Source: Campanula takesimana (Eukaryota > Streptophyta > Magnoliopsida > Asterales > Campanulaceae). From it: 64,000 nt of DNA. The DNA is taken from assembly GCA_026119855.1 (NCBI GenBank), contig JAOWBW010000270.1:1054001-1118000 (forward strand). Reading direction: 5' to 3'. The notes beneath the pieces are model-generated. The model did no database searches. It was not told the origin of the DNA and saw nothing but the letters and a program-made list of their open reading frames with translations. A program made the position numbers and the translations under genes. This document shows, piece after piece, positions 11,207-22,818 of the stretch; position 1 is the stretch's first letter; each line of letters begins with the position of its first letter.

Positions 11207-12618
11207 TGTTGGGTATGCTTATTATTTAACCCTCCTATATATGTTAGAATTGATTGATACCATCACCTAAGTTTATTTTAAGGACTTTAGGACCCTATGT
11301 CAGAAGTTTTGCAACTTCAATTTTAGTTAAGTCCTCTTTATAGACTAGGCTTAGTGTTTAGGGCTAAAGCTTTGGATTTGAGGTTTCATGAGAAAATGTC
11401 TAAGTGTGATGTGCATGACCTTCATCTGCAGCACCATCTGCGCATACCTATGCGCATGATTTTCATGCGCAGCGCAGATATACCTTAGTCAAATCTCTTA
11501 TTTCTTGACCTCACCTTTGTATAGCTTGGAAAGCGTTATGTAAAGCAACGCTTTTTGGTATGAGTCAAAGTGCTGATGTGGACAATCGACAACGTGCACA
11601 CTCAGCATACACGTTGATGGAGAGACGTGCCTCAGGTAGAAAATTCAAATTGAAGACAGCTGTCATCCTTCTAGAAGATATCTGAAAGCTGTCAACTTGT
11701 TGTCTCCAACGGCTATAAAGGACAGCTGCGCACCAATCACATTGTGACAGCACATCGTCCTTGCTGAAGCTCCCCAATGGCTAGTTCTTGGAGCTCCACT
11801 ATAAATAGCCAGCTCTTCCTCATTTTCCAAGCTGCTTGTGCTTTTGCTTTCAAAGAGAAAGATTTGAAGATTTGAAGATTGCTTGCTCATTTCCAGAATT
11901 CTCAAGATCAACCTTCATACCTTCATACTCATCCAATCCCAGATCCTAAACAGCCTTTGTATCACCAGAATTTCTTGTGCTCTCCATCTCACAGATTCAA
12001 AGATCCCAGATTTCTGATACACACACACACCTCTTGAAGTTTCGATCTCATCGATCTTACTTCTAGAGATACACCGGTTATTGTCTAGGATTTTGTTCTT
12101 TCATAGATTATAGATCTTTGAGAAAGTTTTGTTATACATCTTTGTATCTTGTAAACTCTCTCATATAATAAGATCTTCATTAAAAATCCAAGAAAAACCA
12201 TCTTGGTAGAGGACGTATATCTTTTCCCGATCGAACCTCTCCAAATAGCGTGTTTATTTATTGTACTTTTCATTCTACATTTAAGCTTTACTTATATATT
12301 GTTTTGTTTGATCTTTGTAGATTGTCTTGCTTCGATAGAATTGTGTTTGTATGCTTATTGCCTTAGTTCCATTTTGCGCCAATCTTTAAGCTAAACTTAG
12401 TGCATGCATATTTACACTTCTGCGCATTCTCCCTGCACATAAGTGATTGCTTTAAGTTTCCGCTGTGCATTTCACACTCTTGTTGCGCACTATACTTAGC
12501 CAAAATAAGACCTGTGCGTATTAGCCATTGTTTTGCAAAAGGGTTTGAAAAGAATTTTTAAAACGCTATTCACCCCCCCTAGCATTTTTCATACCCTTGT
12601 TGCCCTTTGGGACCAACA
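11207..12618 (+). repeat. 5' LTR of element C
   Basis: This 1412-bp LTR runs from TGTTGGGTATGC to GGGACCAACA and is nearly collinear with the 3' copy at 24680. It has a TATA box and clusters of TGCGCA words near 11410-11480 and 12420-12520. Several of these differ from the 3' copy by CpG-to-TpG or CpA changes. Confidence 0.93.
11800..11808 (+). promoter_or_regulatory. TATA box of the C 5' LTR
   Basis: TATAAATAG is conserved in the 3' LTR at about 25273-25281. It is the likely core promoter of C. Confidence 0.65.
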
Positions 12619-12620
12619 AG

Positions 12621-12631
12621 TGGTATCAGAG
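12621..12631 (+). promoter_or_regulatory. Primer-binding site of C (initiator Met tRNA)
   Basis: TGGTATCAGAG starts two bases after the LTR end. It is complementary to the 3' end of plant initiator methionine tRNA, the usual primer of copia elements. Confidence 0.9.
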
Positions 12632-12691
12632 AAAACACCTTTATAAAACACTTTTGTTTTTTAAGCTTAACAGCTTGGGTGCCGATTCTAA

Positions 12692-14227
12692 ATGGCAAAC
12701 TCAAAACCTATGGCAACTACAAACTACACTCACGTTCCGGTCTCTGATGAAGATCATTTTGACGTCTGGAAATTCAGCATATTGACCCATCTCAACTCAA
12801 TCGACGAAAGGCTCCATGACACCGTAGTTTATGGACCTTACATTCCGGTTAAAGCGAATCCAAATCCACGCACCAACGCTGCTCAACCTACAGTTCTGAA
12901 ACCGAAAGAAGAATGGACTGAGGAAGAAACTAGAAGAGTTGCAAATGACGGAAAAGCAAGAAACATTCTCCTAAGCACTCTAAGCACGGCTATGAAATAA
13001 CAAGTCATGCATTGTGCTACTGCTAATGAGCTATGGGATGCCATTGAAGAGCATATAGAAGGAGATACCGTTTGCAAGAAGAACAAGAGATACGAAGTAC
13101 AAAATAGATTCAACAATTTCTCTCAACTCCCCGGAGAAACCTTAAGACAAACTTATGAACGCTTTTGTGAAATTATCAATCTATGTATTTCACTTGGCAT
13201 GAAGTTTTCAAACAAAGATTTGAATGTCAATTTTCTCCAAGCTTTTGGACCAAGATACCTACATAAATCTAGCGCTCTTGAAGACGATGGAACTTTGGAT
13301 GATTGGTCTCTAAGGAACCTTTATGCTAATCTTAAAGTTTATGAGCTCAAACTCCAACGAATCAGTGAAACTGAAGGAAAGTCAAAATCCATAGCAATGG
13401 TGGCGCATTGAGAAGAAGCGCATGCGCCTGCGCCGGTTCAAGAAGAGAAAAGTTCCGATCCCAAAATTTCTACCTCTGAGCTATTAGACATGGATGATGA
13501 AGACTTCGCTTTATTTGTGAAGAAATTTCAAAAGTTCAGAAAATTCTCAAGACCCGGCTCAACCAGCAAATTTCAAGGATCTACCAGCAGAGCTCCTCCA
13601 AAGTTCACAAGAATCAGTGATTCAAAAAGAAAAGAAGACCTTGTTTGTTTTAATTGCAGGAAACCAGGACACTTTGCTTCAAGCTGCCCAATTCCAAAAT
13701 TTGAATATATTCAGAAGAAGAGCAGCCATACTCCCAAGTTCACACCCAAATACACTTGTCATAAGGGAATGGTTGCTGAAGAAGAAGCACCAGCAAATGA
13801 GCACAACACGTGGATTGAAACAGACTCCGATGAGAGCGATGAAGATTCCTATGATGGACTCATTTGTTTGGTCGCAAATGATGATGAAGTTGATACTTAT
13901 GATTCTGATGATGACTACTCCAAAGATGTTCCCGATATAAAAAACTTGAACAAACCAATCAAGAAATCTGCTAGTCACTCTGTGGCGAAAAAGAAGAAAG
14001 GACCAACCATCAGTGAGATAATTGAACAAGGATGTCTTACTCCGGTTCAAAGCGATGGTGGATTATTGTTTGCCCGATGTGATCTAAGTACAAGGAACAA
14101 TCTAAGAAAGGGAACTTACATCAGACCACAAGTTGAACCAACTGCACCAATTCCTAAAATCAACGATGATGAAATTGTTGCTGAACAAGAAAAGTTATTC
14201 CAAAAGGATGGTTGCGCAAGGCTATAG
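12692..14227 (+). pseudogene. Sirevirus-like gag of C, with stops
   Basis: The frame starts ATG at 12692 (MANSKPMATTNYTHVP). It contains a UBN2-type capsid domain and a zinc knuckle CFNCRKPGHFASSC near 13645, followed by an acidic Asp/Ser-rich stretch and a Lys-rich stretch. In-frame stops at 12998-13000 and 13409-13411 break it into three open parts (12692-13000, 13007-13411, 13490-14227). The zinc knuckle would bind element RNA in virus-like particles. The frame then runs into reverse transcriptase sequence in another phase, with no protease or integrase between. Confidence 0.9.
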
Positions 14228-15532
14228 GAAAGAAGAAGGAATTGATTACAATGAAACATTCGCGCCCGTAGCAAGACTTGAAGCTATCAGAATTTTCCTA
14301 GCTTACGCTGCTCACAAGGACTTCAAGCTATATCAAATGGATGTTAAGAGCGCGTTTCTAAATGGTGAACTCCAAGAACAAGTCTATGTAGCTCAACCAC
14401 CTGGGTTTGAAGATTCTCATTCCCAAATCATGTCTACAAACTCCAGAAAGCTTTGTATGGGCTAAAGCAAGCACCAAGAATTCTGGTATGATACTCTATC
14501 CAAGTTTCTCATTGAGAAAGGCTTCACACGAGTTAAAATCGATACTACTATTTTCATTGCCAAACATAATGATCATAAACTACTTGTTCAAATTTATGTC
14601 GATGATATTATTTTTGGTTCTACTAATGAATTAAGCACTTTGAGAAACTAATGAAGAGCAAGTTTGAGATGAGCATGATGGGAGAACTCACTTTCTTCCT
14701 CGGGCTTCAAATCAAACAAATGGATGAAGGCATATTTATCAACCAAGCAAAGTATACAAGGGATCTAATCAAGAAATTTGGACTAGAAAATGCTAAACCA
14801 TATGACACTCCAATGGCTACCGGCAACAAACTCGACAAAGACTTGAAAGGTAAGAAAGTTGATCAAACTTTATATCGAGGTATGATTGGCTCTCTCCTTT
14901 ATCTTACTGCAAGTAGGCCAGATATTATGTTTAGTGTTTGTGTCTGTGCGCGTTATCAATCCGATCCTAGAGAAGCGCACTTAATTGCTGTAAAACGTAT
15001 TATACGATATCTCTCCGGCACTGTTAACCTTGGACTTTGGTACACCAAATATTCGAATTTTAAACTTGTAGGTTATTCAGATTCGGATTATGCAGCGTGC
15101 ATAATTGACAGGAAAAGCACAAGCGGCACTTGTCATTTCCTTGGATATCGACTTGTGTCATGGGCTAGTAAGAAACAAGCTGCAGTCTCTGTCTCAACTA
15201 CAGAAGCAGAATATATTGCTGCTGGAAGTTGTTGTTGCCAGATTCTATGGATGAAGCAGCAATTGGTGGACTATGACATCAAAGAGGAAAATTGTCCCAT
15301 CTACTGCGACAATACATCAACCATTGTGGTTTCAGAAAATCCTGTCATGCATTCAAAGACCAAACATATTGACATCAAGTATCACTTCCTCAAAGACCAC
15401 GTGGAGAAAGGAAACATTCATTTGGAACACGTGGGAACCGACTATCAAATCGCGGATATTCTTACAAAAGCACTTGATGCTAAAAGGTTCATATTCTTGA
15501 GAGGTGAAATGGGTATGCTTGAACTCAGCTAA
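14205..15532 (+). pseudogene. Copia reverse transcriptase and RNase H of C, frameshifted
   Basis: RVT_2 motifs are clear: AQGYRKEEGIDYNETFAPVA, YQMDVKSAFLNG near 14330 and the catalytic IYVDDIIFGSTN near 14595. A one-base loss near 14423 changes the frame until 14465, and another disruption precedes the YVDD segment. The frame 14651-15532 then encodes the end of reverse transcriptase (FFLGLQIKQ, YRGMIGSLLYLT) and a copia RNase H (YSDSDYA, STSG, STTEAEYIA, KHIDIKYHF). The N-terminal fingers of reverse transcriptase are missing along with protease and integrase. Confidence 0.92.
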
Positions 15533-17031
15533 ATCTTGTCCATATGGTTTGTCAATACTAATAATTCTATGAGCCAGTCCCAAGCAGAGTAGGTGACAAA
15601 GAAAAAGGCAAGGGTCTAGCTGTTGATGCGCCGCCGCGCAAGAAGAAGAAGGCAAAGCAATCTGCTGCGCCTGGGATTAAAATCAAAGAGCCTACTGCGC
15701 CTACTCCCAAGCGCAAGGCTACTGCTGACCCTGAGCCTCCAAAGAAATCCAAGAAATCTAAGGCTACTGAGCCTGAAAAGAAGAAAGAAAAGAAAAAGAA
15801 GAAAGCCAAAGTCTCAAGAACCCTACTGGATGAATCTGATGAAGACATCCAAGTAGAGGCTGATGATGTTGCTGCGCCTCCTCCTCCTCCTCCTGCGCCT
15901 AAGCCAAAGCGCCCCTCTACTTCTACTCCTGCGCCTCAAGAAGATGAATTTGAAGGTGCTTTCAATGACCCTCTCTTAAGCCCTTCCAAATCCACTGGAA
16001 CTTCAAAGGCTGCACCATCTCAGGGGGAGAAAGCCAAGGAGATGTGCACGGATACTTCTTCTGAGGATAACATTCCTCTATCTGCTAAGAAGAGCACTCC
16101 TAAGGAACAGTCTACGCCAAAGCACCGTGTGAAGAAGATTGCTTCCAAGCGTCCTATGGACTTATCTGATGATGAATCTGATTCTCCGCGTGCCGACTTA
16201 AATGCGCGTGAAATTGCCAGGAAAGCAAGGCTGGAATCCATTGCGCAAAGGAATGCTGCGCAGCAAGCCTCAACCATTTTCATTGATGGTAAAGGCTTTG
16301 CTTATGATGCGTCCGATCTCACTGTGGACCCTGATGCGCCTATAATTGATGATACTGAAGACTCAAGATCAAAAGATTATGAGGTCCATCGTTCTCCTAT
16401 CCATGCACATACATCTCCTGTTCGTGCGCACGCTGCTACAACTGATACTGCTATTCCTGCGCACACTACTGGGGCTTCTCAAACTTCTCCACAAGTTATC
16501 CCAATAATTCCTCCAGCAACTGCTCCCTCGGATCCTTCAAGTTCTTTAACAGACATGCGCCAAATCTTGGACATGCTCCAAACCATCCAAGCAAATCAAT
16601 TTGCCGCGCAAACCCAGCATTTCCAGGTGGTCACTGCGCAAGCTAAGATTCAAGAGCAACTGGATGCGCAGTCTGCTAGGCTAGATGCGCAAGCCAGTTT
16701 GCTACAGGCCATTGATTGTTCCAATAAGGGGGAGAGTTCAACAACAAAGGCAACCGATGCTTCTGAAGCCGCAGCTGCTCATGCTTCCAGTTTTGGAAAT
16801 GCGCCCATACCGCCAATTTTTGATGCGCTGCGCCAGGATATCTAGCATGAATTCGGTATTATCTCGACTGCGCTTACAAAGATCCCTTCTGTGCATGGGT
16901 TGAATGAATCTTTGTTTTCCTTAGCTAAAACCATCACAGAGATCATTCAGATTGAGGTTGCCAAAGTTATAAACTCAATTGATAACTTTGCGCCCAGTGC
17001 CTCCAGCTCCTCCACCTCCGTTGATGCGCTC

Positions 17032-17997
17032 TGAAAAAGCAGGGTCAAGGCTTAAGTCAGAAAGGAAGTGATATCAAAAGTGTTGTCACTGCAACGATAT
17101 CACTTCTGGCAACACTTAACACACACGAACAGAAAACAGTTTCTGAAAAGAGTTTGCAGCGAAAAATCAACGCAAGAATTATTTTTCTCAAGATATATAA
17201 ATTATATATCTTGAGGGATGCCTCAAAAGGAGAGACCTTTACTAAATAATATGAAGTGAAGTACAAGGCCGAGAGTTCCCTAATGCTATTACAATGAAAG
17301 CTTTGTGGAACGACTAAGTCTAATACACAGAATCCTAACCTAGCCAAGACACTTATAATACTCGATACAAGAATATAAATGTGTTTGGGAATTTATAAGT
17401 AACTAAGGAATGTGTAAGACTTTCTTGTGAGGAGAGTGTGTGTATTTGCTTCAAGTGTTGTGTCTTCAATCACATCCTCCCTTGCTATTTATAGGCTTGA
17501 TAATTCTTGGGGAATACTCCAATAATGGCTTGGTGATTGATAAAAACGTGGTAGAGAGGTGGAGTGGAGTGACCAAACTTGGGGAGGTTGTTTTCCACAT
17601 TTCCTAAAATGTAGGAACAAATTCTTGGTGCCCAAGTCCATGCATACCCGATTTGTACCTTCATGCAATGAACGCCTTGTACCTTTTTGATCAACAACTC
17701 AGCCTTTGAATGGGTCAAATCCCATGTGTTTGTTGTGAATTAAATCCCCACATGTTTATAGATAAAATCCCTTTTATCCATAAAATCTTCTTTCACCTTC
17801 CTTGCATTATTCTAGCATCTCAACCATAGTATATCTAAAAATTGGACCAACAATAAACACTAAACTTGCAACAATATTAGACATTAGTACAGTAATTATT
17901 TATGAAGCAAATATCCAAATATATTCCCAGCAGTCCGTCGGGTATCACTGGGACAGTGTTGACAGCACTTGTGGTATCACCACGTTCTGCATTTACA
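17032..17997 (-). repeat. 3' LTR of element B
   Basis: On the minus strand it starts TGTAAATGCAGAACG and ends CCTGCTTTTTCA. It is nearly identical to the copy at 22819-23780, with scattered substitutions and a 3-bp difference near 17095. The TATA box TATAAATAGCAAG (minus strand, about 17484-17497) is intact here. Confidence 0.95.
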
Positions 17998-17999
17998 AT

Positions 18000-18120
18000 A
18001 TCCCCCTTAATTGGATATTTATTCACAAACTAAATAATGTTGTGACCCTGCAAGACAATGTTAGGCACAAATACAGAATATACATAAATTCTTCCCGCAA
18101 AGATTAACTCCCCCTTAAAG
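18000..18120 (-). promoter_or_regulatory. Polypurine tracts of B
   Basis: On the minus strand TTAAGGGGGATAT abuts the 3' LTR and TTAAGGGGGAGTTAATC lies about 100 bp upstream. A third tract, AGGGGGAGATAA, lies near 18530-18543. Element A has counterparts. Such multiple tracts are a Sirevirus trait. Confidence 0.75.
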
Positions 18121-18369
18121 AGGCAAGTCAACCGAAAAACAATGATTTTGAAATAGTTTTAAACCAAGTAAACTAAACATGATTAAAAACTAATTATCCA
18201 AAACAAAATCAAAGTTATAAAATCCAAAAACCATGAAGTGTTTAACACACTTCACACAAATAAACCAACCAAAAAACAAATGTTAAGTGCAACTAATAGT
18301 TTTAAAACAACTAACATAAAAATTGTTTTTAAAAGCTACCAAGAATAGAAACACACCAACTACCAAACC

Positions 18370-18790
18370 TGTTTGAGTATCAATAGCCCGCACATGTGCA
18401 TTAGCAGTTAGATCAGCACTTGTGTTAACATGCAGAACAGCACTTGTGGTAGCATGCAGAACAGCACTTGTGGCAGCATTATGCAGAACAGCACTTGTGG
18501 TAGCATGCAGAACAGCACTTGTGGCAGCATTATCTCCCCCTGTTTGTGAAGAATACTGTGCAAATAATTTCTACAAGTCTGTATGAATCTGTATCTGGCT
18601 TGAAGTCTGCATTGATGGAGCTTGGGCAGTCGGTTGGCGTGAAGAAGATGAGTCTTTTCTCTTCTTTTTCTTTTTCTTGATGGTAGTCACTATAGGTTGG
18701 GAAGGAGCCGACGTAGGAGGAGCCTGTGCGACCGGAGCAGGTGGAGGTCCGGAGACAACAATGGCGAGATTTCCAAGGGCTCATTTGAGG
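18370..18790 (-). pseudogene. Basic, Ser/Pro-rich extra frame remnant of B with a short repeat array
   Basis: Minus-strand frames in this stretch encode a Pro-rich start, a run of lysines (TTIKKKKKKRKD) and a Ser/Gln-rich tail ending near a polypurine tract. They then reach an array of about five copies of a 24-28 bp unit (18411-18535) reading as repeats of TSAVLHA. It aligns in position with 6780-7199 of A and resembles only the beginning of C's extra frame. It is too broken to be a confident gene. Confidence 0.45.
18411..18535 (-). repeat. Short tandem array in B
   Basis: About five units of CACAAGTGCTGTTCTGCAT with GCTACC or AATGCTGC linkers. The core TACCACAAGTGCTGT is also present near the 5' end of B's own LTRs (about 17961-17977, minus strand). 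Confidence 0.8.
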
Positions 18791-20163
18791 TTTTGGATGG
18801 GGAAGGCATTGATGGAAGTTGAGAAGAGAATGAAGAAATTTTAGAAGAGGGATTTCTAGGGTTTAAGAGATTGAGAGCGAGAGACTGATGAGGGAGAGAT
18901 AGGGGGATCGGTGAGGAGGGTGAGAGAGGAGGTAGGAAGGGTTTAGGATATTTTTTAGGAAGTATTCAATTTGAAGTTAAATACTCAACATTAATTTTGA
19001 GATAACCTTTCCTAATCCTAAAAACACTCAACTCCCCCTAATTTTTAGCTCTCCCTATTTTCTAGCTAGATAGGTAAACTCAAACTCAACTCCCACATTT
19101 TTGAAAATCAACCGGCCATTATCCCCAAAAAGCCTTTTTTTTTTTTTAAGAAAATAAAAATTAAGAAAGTAAAAAATCTAGAATAAATCGGCATAGGTAA
19201 CAGAGATTAAAAAATTTTGAAATTCAAATTCAATTATGACTCCAAAATTTTAGGAATGTATTTACCTAATTTGATTTACCAAAAAATAAAATATAAAAGG
19301 ATTTAATAAAAACCTTTTTGAAATCAAAAACGCCACAAATTTAAGGGACTTTCGGACTTCCCAAATTTAATTATTAATTCCGAAAATAAATAAAGAAATA
19401 ATGTGGCACATACTAATGTGTTATTGGTAATGATGGTAACACTTTAGAAAACACATAAGTCAAATATCCCCTTGATAAAACTTTACTTTAAGAAACTTAA
19501 GGCAAAACAATCCTCATTAACACTTGAGGCAAATTGTTAGGCTTCTTTTTAAATAAGCAATTTGAGGCAAAAACAAGCTTCCCAAATTCAAACACTTGAG
19601 GCATAGCAAGCCTTAATTATGAGTGTTTGATGTAAAATAAATCTAACAAGTTAGATAAGCTTGTTCTTCATCTTCAAGCACTTTTAAAATAAGTATAATT
19701 TACAATTTAATATCTACAAGATAGCATCGTAGTAACGAGCTCCGTGCTCCGAGTCCTTATAAAGTGTAAAAAATACTTTAGTGATTTGCACCTTTCAAGT
19801 AGGATACACTGTAGTAGTGAACTCCATGTTCCTAATACTTAGTACGAAATCACTAGATAGTGTCTCCCTTTGGCAAGAGTGCATCGTCGCAGCGAACGCC
19901 GTGCCCCGAGTTACTTAGGAAATACTATAAGTGCTTTTTGCCTTTTGCCTTTTAATTTTATCAAAAAAAATTAGTGACTTTGTCACTTTTGAGTACAAAG
20001 GGAATTTGACAAACATGTTAACCAAGTATAAACCTACCAAAACAAAAAGGTCAGCATGTGCCGCCGCGAGGGCTTAAAACACGAAAATAGAAAAAACTAA
20101 AAAACGGTTTTTTTTTTTTCAAATATTAAAATATTGTACAACAACAAAGATGATCCAAGGGGT
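18791..20163 (-). other. Conserved non-coding block of B (no gene)
   Basis: This is the counterpart of 4723-5876 in A. It holds three spaced GC-richer motifs near 19725-19757, 19806-19832 and 19888-19913, and AT-rich filler. It directly follows the stop of the 868-codon frame and replaces reverse transcriptase/RNase H. I see no coding frame of note. Confidence 0.7.
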
Positions 20164-22770
20164 TTAAACAAGAAATGGAACAAGATACTTCTTCAAGTTA
20201 GAAAATCTCTTATGGTTAAAAACTTGAATCAAATATTCATCTTTCAAAGTATTTTCAGATTCAAGCTTAGTAAGAAAACATGAATGGTTTACCTTAATAT
20301 ACCTAACCATGTCTCGATAATTAACCGGTTCCTTACGTCTAGTTTGTATCCCTTCGTCTAACCTCCCTATCACTTGGGATATAGGATGATTCTTTTGAAT
20401 CCTCAAAGGGGGATCTCTTCTGACAGGATCATCAACTCTATTGGAGTCCTCATTATGTTCATTTTCTGCAACTGGACTGACTTCTGGTCCAACACTTATG
20501 TCAAAACTTGGTCCAACATAAATTTCAAATTCACTTTGAGGTTGTTCCAGCAGTACCAAACGAGGATAAGCACTTGGTTCATCTGCAACACTTGACAGAT
20601 CATCAAAAACAATATTTACAGATTCTTGAATAGTTCCCAATATTAAATTATAGACTCGATATGCAAGATTGTCATGAGAATATCCAAGAAAAATGGCTTT
20701 ATCATTCTTAGAGTAAAATTTAGCTAAGCGATCCCAGTCCTTTAATATATAACATACACACCCAAACACATGGAAGTAATGAACACGTGGTTTCTTCCTA
20801 TTCAAAATCTCATAGGGTGTCATATTTAAACCGGGTCTTAGAAAGACTCTATTAGAAATGTGACAAGCCGTGCTCAAAGCTTCAGCCCAAAATCTTTTTG
20901 AAATCCTTTTAGAGAACATCATAACACGGGCCATATCAAGCAATGTCTTATTTTTCTTTTCAGCCACACCATGTGGTTTAGAGATCGAAAAATCATGGTG
21001 TATCCCTTTTTTCTTACAAAAAGTATAAAAGGAAACATTTGCAAATTCTTTTCCATGATTGGATCTTATACAGAAAATAGGTGAGCAAAACATGTTTTTG
21101 ATTTTGAAATACAAGAGTTTAAATTTATCTAAAGTTTCAGATTTTTCTCTTAGGAAATATACCCAAGAAAACCTAGAGAAATCATCAACTATAACAAAAA
21201 CATACCTCTTACCTCCCAGGCTTTCTACCTCAATTGGACCCATCAAGTCCATGTGCAAAAGCTGAAAACAATGTGTTGTCCCGAAGTGTTGCTCCTGGTG
21301 TTGGGTAATACTGCGGGTAACACGAGTCTCCATACTCTTAAGGCAGTCCCCACACACAATTTTGTTCTTCAGATTCAGTTTTAAGACTCCTTTGACAGCC
21401 TCAAACTGGAAAATTTTCTTCAAGTTTCCATAAGGGGCATGTCCCAACTTTTGATGCCACAAAATTGTGTCATCCATATTAACTGAATTGCATACTTGTT
21501 TATCTTCAACAAGATAGCAATTGTCACTTGATCTAGTTCCTGACATTACACAAGTGTTAGTGTTATCAAAAACTTTACAAGTATTTTTATTAAATTTTAC
21601 CTCCAAGTTGTCATCGCACAATTGGCCAATGCTAATTAAATTAGCAACCAATCCATCAATGTGCAAGACACCCTTTAAGGCAGGGAATCCGGAAACATCA
21701 AGTGTCCCTTTCCCTATTATATTGCTCTTTCCTCCACCTCCGTATGTCACCGTTTCACCTTGGATAGATTCATAGTCTTTCAAAAACACTTTTGTTCCCG
21801 TCATATGATGTGAGCAACCACTATCAAAGTACCATGAACCTGAAACATTAGTCCTCAAAGAAGCAAATACAACATTGCATTTATGATTGGATTTTAGAAA
21901 CCAAAATTTCTTTTTAGACTTTTTGATTTTCTGATTACCAGTGTTGTCTTGAGTGTTGGGTAACACTTGAGATAACACATGTGGACTGGAATTTTTCTTT
22001 TTGAGAGTAAAACAATCAAATTTACTTTGTCCAGTTATGTGATAGTATTCACACACACACGGTTGATCAGAAATATCACTTGATGAACTACTTTTTACTT
22101 TTTCATGTTCTTTTACAAAACATGTTTCATAATTTTCATTCAATAAGGTAGAAGTGATTTTATCAAGAGAGTCTTGAAACCCAATACCTGCTTTGAGAGA
22201 CTTACTCAAGTCGAGTATTTCATCCAATTTTGAGAACCTCGTGTTGAGCTTTTTGAAGGTGGTCTCGGCTAGCTTCAACTTGGACTTGACTTTAACAAGT
22301 TTAACATCAAACTTTGTGAATTGCACCGCCAACCGAGTCAAAGAGTCTTTTAGCTCATGATTTTCTTTGGTTAAGATCGCTACCATATTGTTCTCTTTCT
22401 TCCATTCTTTAAACAACGCCTTGTAGAGATCTTTTAACCCATCAATGAGCTCATCCTTGCTTAAATCCTCCTCATCTGGACTTCCTGCATCAACATTAAT
22501 TGAACCATGAAAGCAAAAATCTTCAGAAAATTTAGAAGTATTATACCTGCTGGGTGTTGGGCTTTGTGTTATCGCACCCTGGGTAACACCATTGGCAACA
22601 CTTTCTGAATCTGACTTTGAGTGCTCCAAAGCCATGGTCAACATGGCTGATTGATCACGTTCTTTAATGTTTTCTAGCTCTCTTTCCTCACTATTCCTAA
22701 GGGAAGTATGATTCGAGCCAAGAAGAATAGAAAGTCTCTCAAGATATGGATTTGCAGGATCACATGACAC
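20164..22770 (-). CDS. 868-aa gag-like/protease/integrase protein of B, no reverse transcriptase
   Basis: This single uninterrupted frame starts ATG at 22770. Residues 1-90 are Ser/Glu-rich. About 95-195 is a Lys/Leu-rich coiled coil (KENHELKDSLTRL). A broken zinc knuckle lies near 237-251 (CEYYHITGQSKFDC). The protease motif WYFDSGCSHHMTG is near 315 and GAG_pre-integrase LWHQKLGHA near 436. In the integrase core the first Asp is at about 508 (HMDLMGP). The second catalytic position is Asn at 571 (RSNHGKEF) and the Glu is near 604, only 32 residues on instead of 35. No UBN2 capsid domain is seen. The open frame suggests recent origin; the integrase is probably inactive, so mobilisation in trans is inferred. 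Confidence 0.9.
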   Translation of the reverse strand: MSCDPANPYLERLSILLGSNHTSLRNSEERELENIKERDQSAMLTMALEHSKSDSESVANGVTQGAITQSPTPSRYNTSKFSEDFCFHGSINVDAGSPDEEDLSKDELIDGLKDLYKALFKEWKKENNMVAILTKENHELKDSLTRLAVQFTKFDVKLVKVKSKLKLAETTFKKLNTRFSKLDEILDLSKSLKAGIGFQDSLDKITSTLLNENYETCFVKEHEKVKSSSSSDISDQPCVCEYYHITGQSKFDCFTLKKKNSSPHVLSQVLPNTQDNTGNQKIKKSKKKFWFLKSNHKCNVVFASLRTNVSGSWYFDSGCSHHMTGTKVFLKDYESIQGETVTYGGGGKSNIIGKGTLDVSGFPALKGVLHIDGLVANLISIGQLCDDNLEVKFNKNTCKVFDNTNTCVMSGTRSSDNCYLVEDKQVCNSVNMDDTILWHQKLGHAPYGNLKKIFQFEAVKGVLKLNLKNKIVCGDCLKSMETRVTRSITQHQEQHFGTTHCFQLLHMDLMGPIEVESLGGKRYVFVIVDDFSRFSWVYFLREKSETLDKFKLLYFKIKNMFCSPIFCIRSNHGKEFANVSFYTFCKKKGIHHDFSISKPHGVAEKKNKTLLDMARVMMFSKRISKRFWAEALSTACHISNRVFLRPGLNMTPYEILNRKKPRVHYFHVFGCVCYILKDWDRLAKFYSKNDKAIFLGYSHDNLAYRVYNLILGTIQESVNIVFDDLSSVADEPSAYPRLVLLEQPQSEFEIYVGPSFDISVGPEVSPVAENEHNEDSNRVDDPVRRDPPLRIQKNHPISQVIGRLDEGIQTRRKEPVNYRDMVRYIKVNHSCFLTKLESENTLKDEYLIQVFNHKRFSNLKKYLVPFLV

Positions 22771-22804
22771 ACTGGACCGAAGTACTTAGTATATCAAGTA
22801 ACCA

Positions 22805-22816
22805 GCTCTGGTGCCA
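22805..22816 (-). promoter_or_regulatory. Primer-binding site of B
   Basis: On the minus strand TGGCACCAGAGC starts two bases after the 5' LTR end. It matches the initiator-Met type site at 10 of 12 positions, so it is either diverged or uses a variant tRNA end. Confidence 0.65.
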
Positions 22817-22818
22817 AT

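Noticed and set aside
15567..15848. A minus-strand frame over the Lys-rich part of C's extra frame.
   Set aside because: It is the complement of low-complexity coding sequence; the plus-strand frame continues much further.
20164..22770. B as an autonomous element because its frame is intact.
   Set aside because: No reverse transcriptase or RNase H, a changed catalytic integrase residue and altered DDE spacing.
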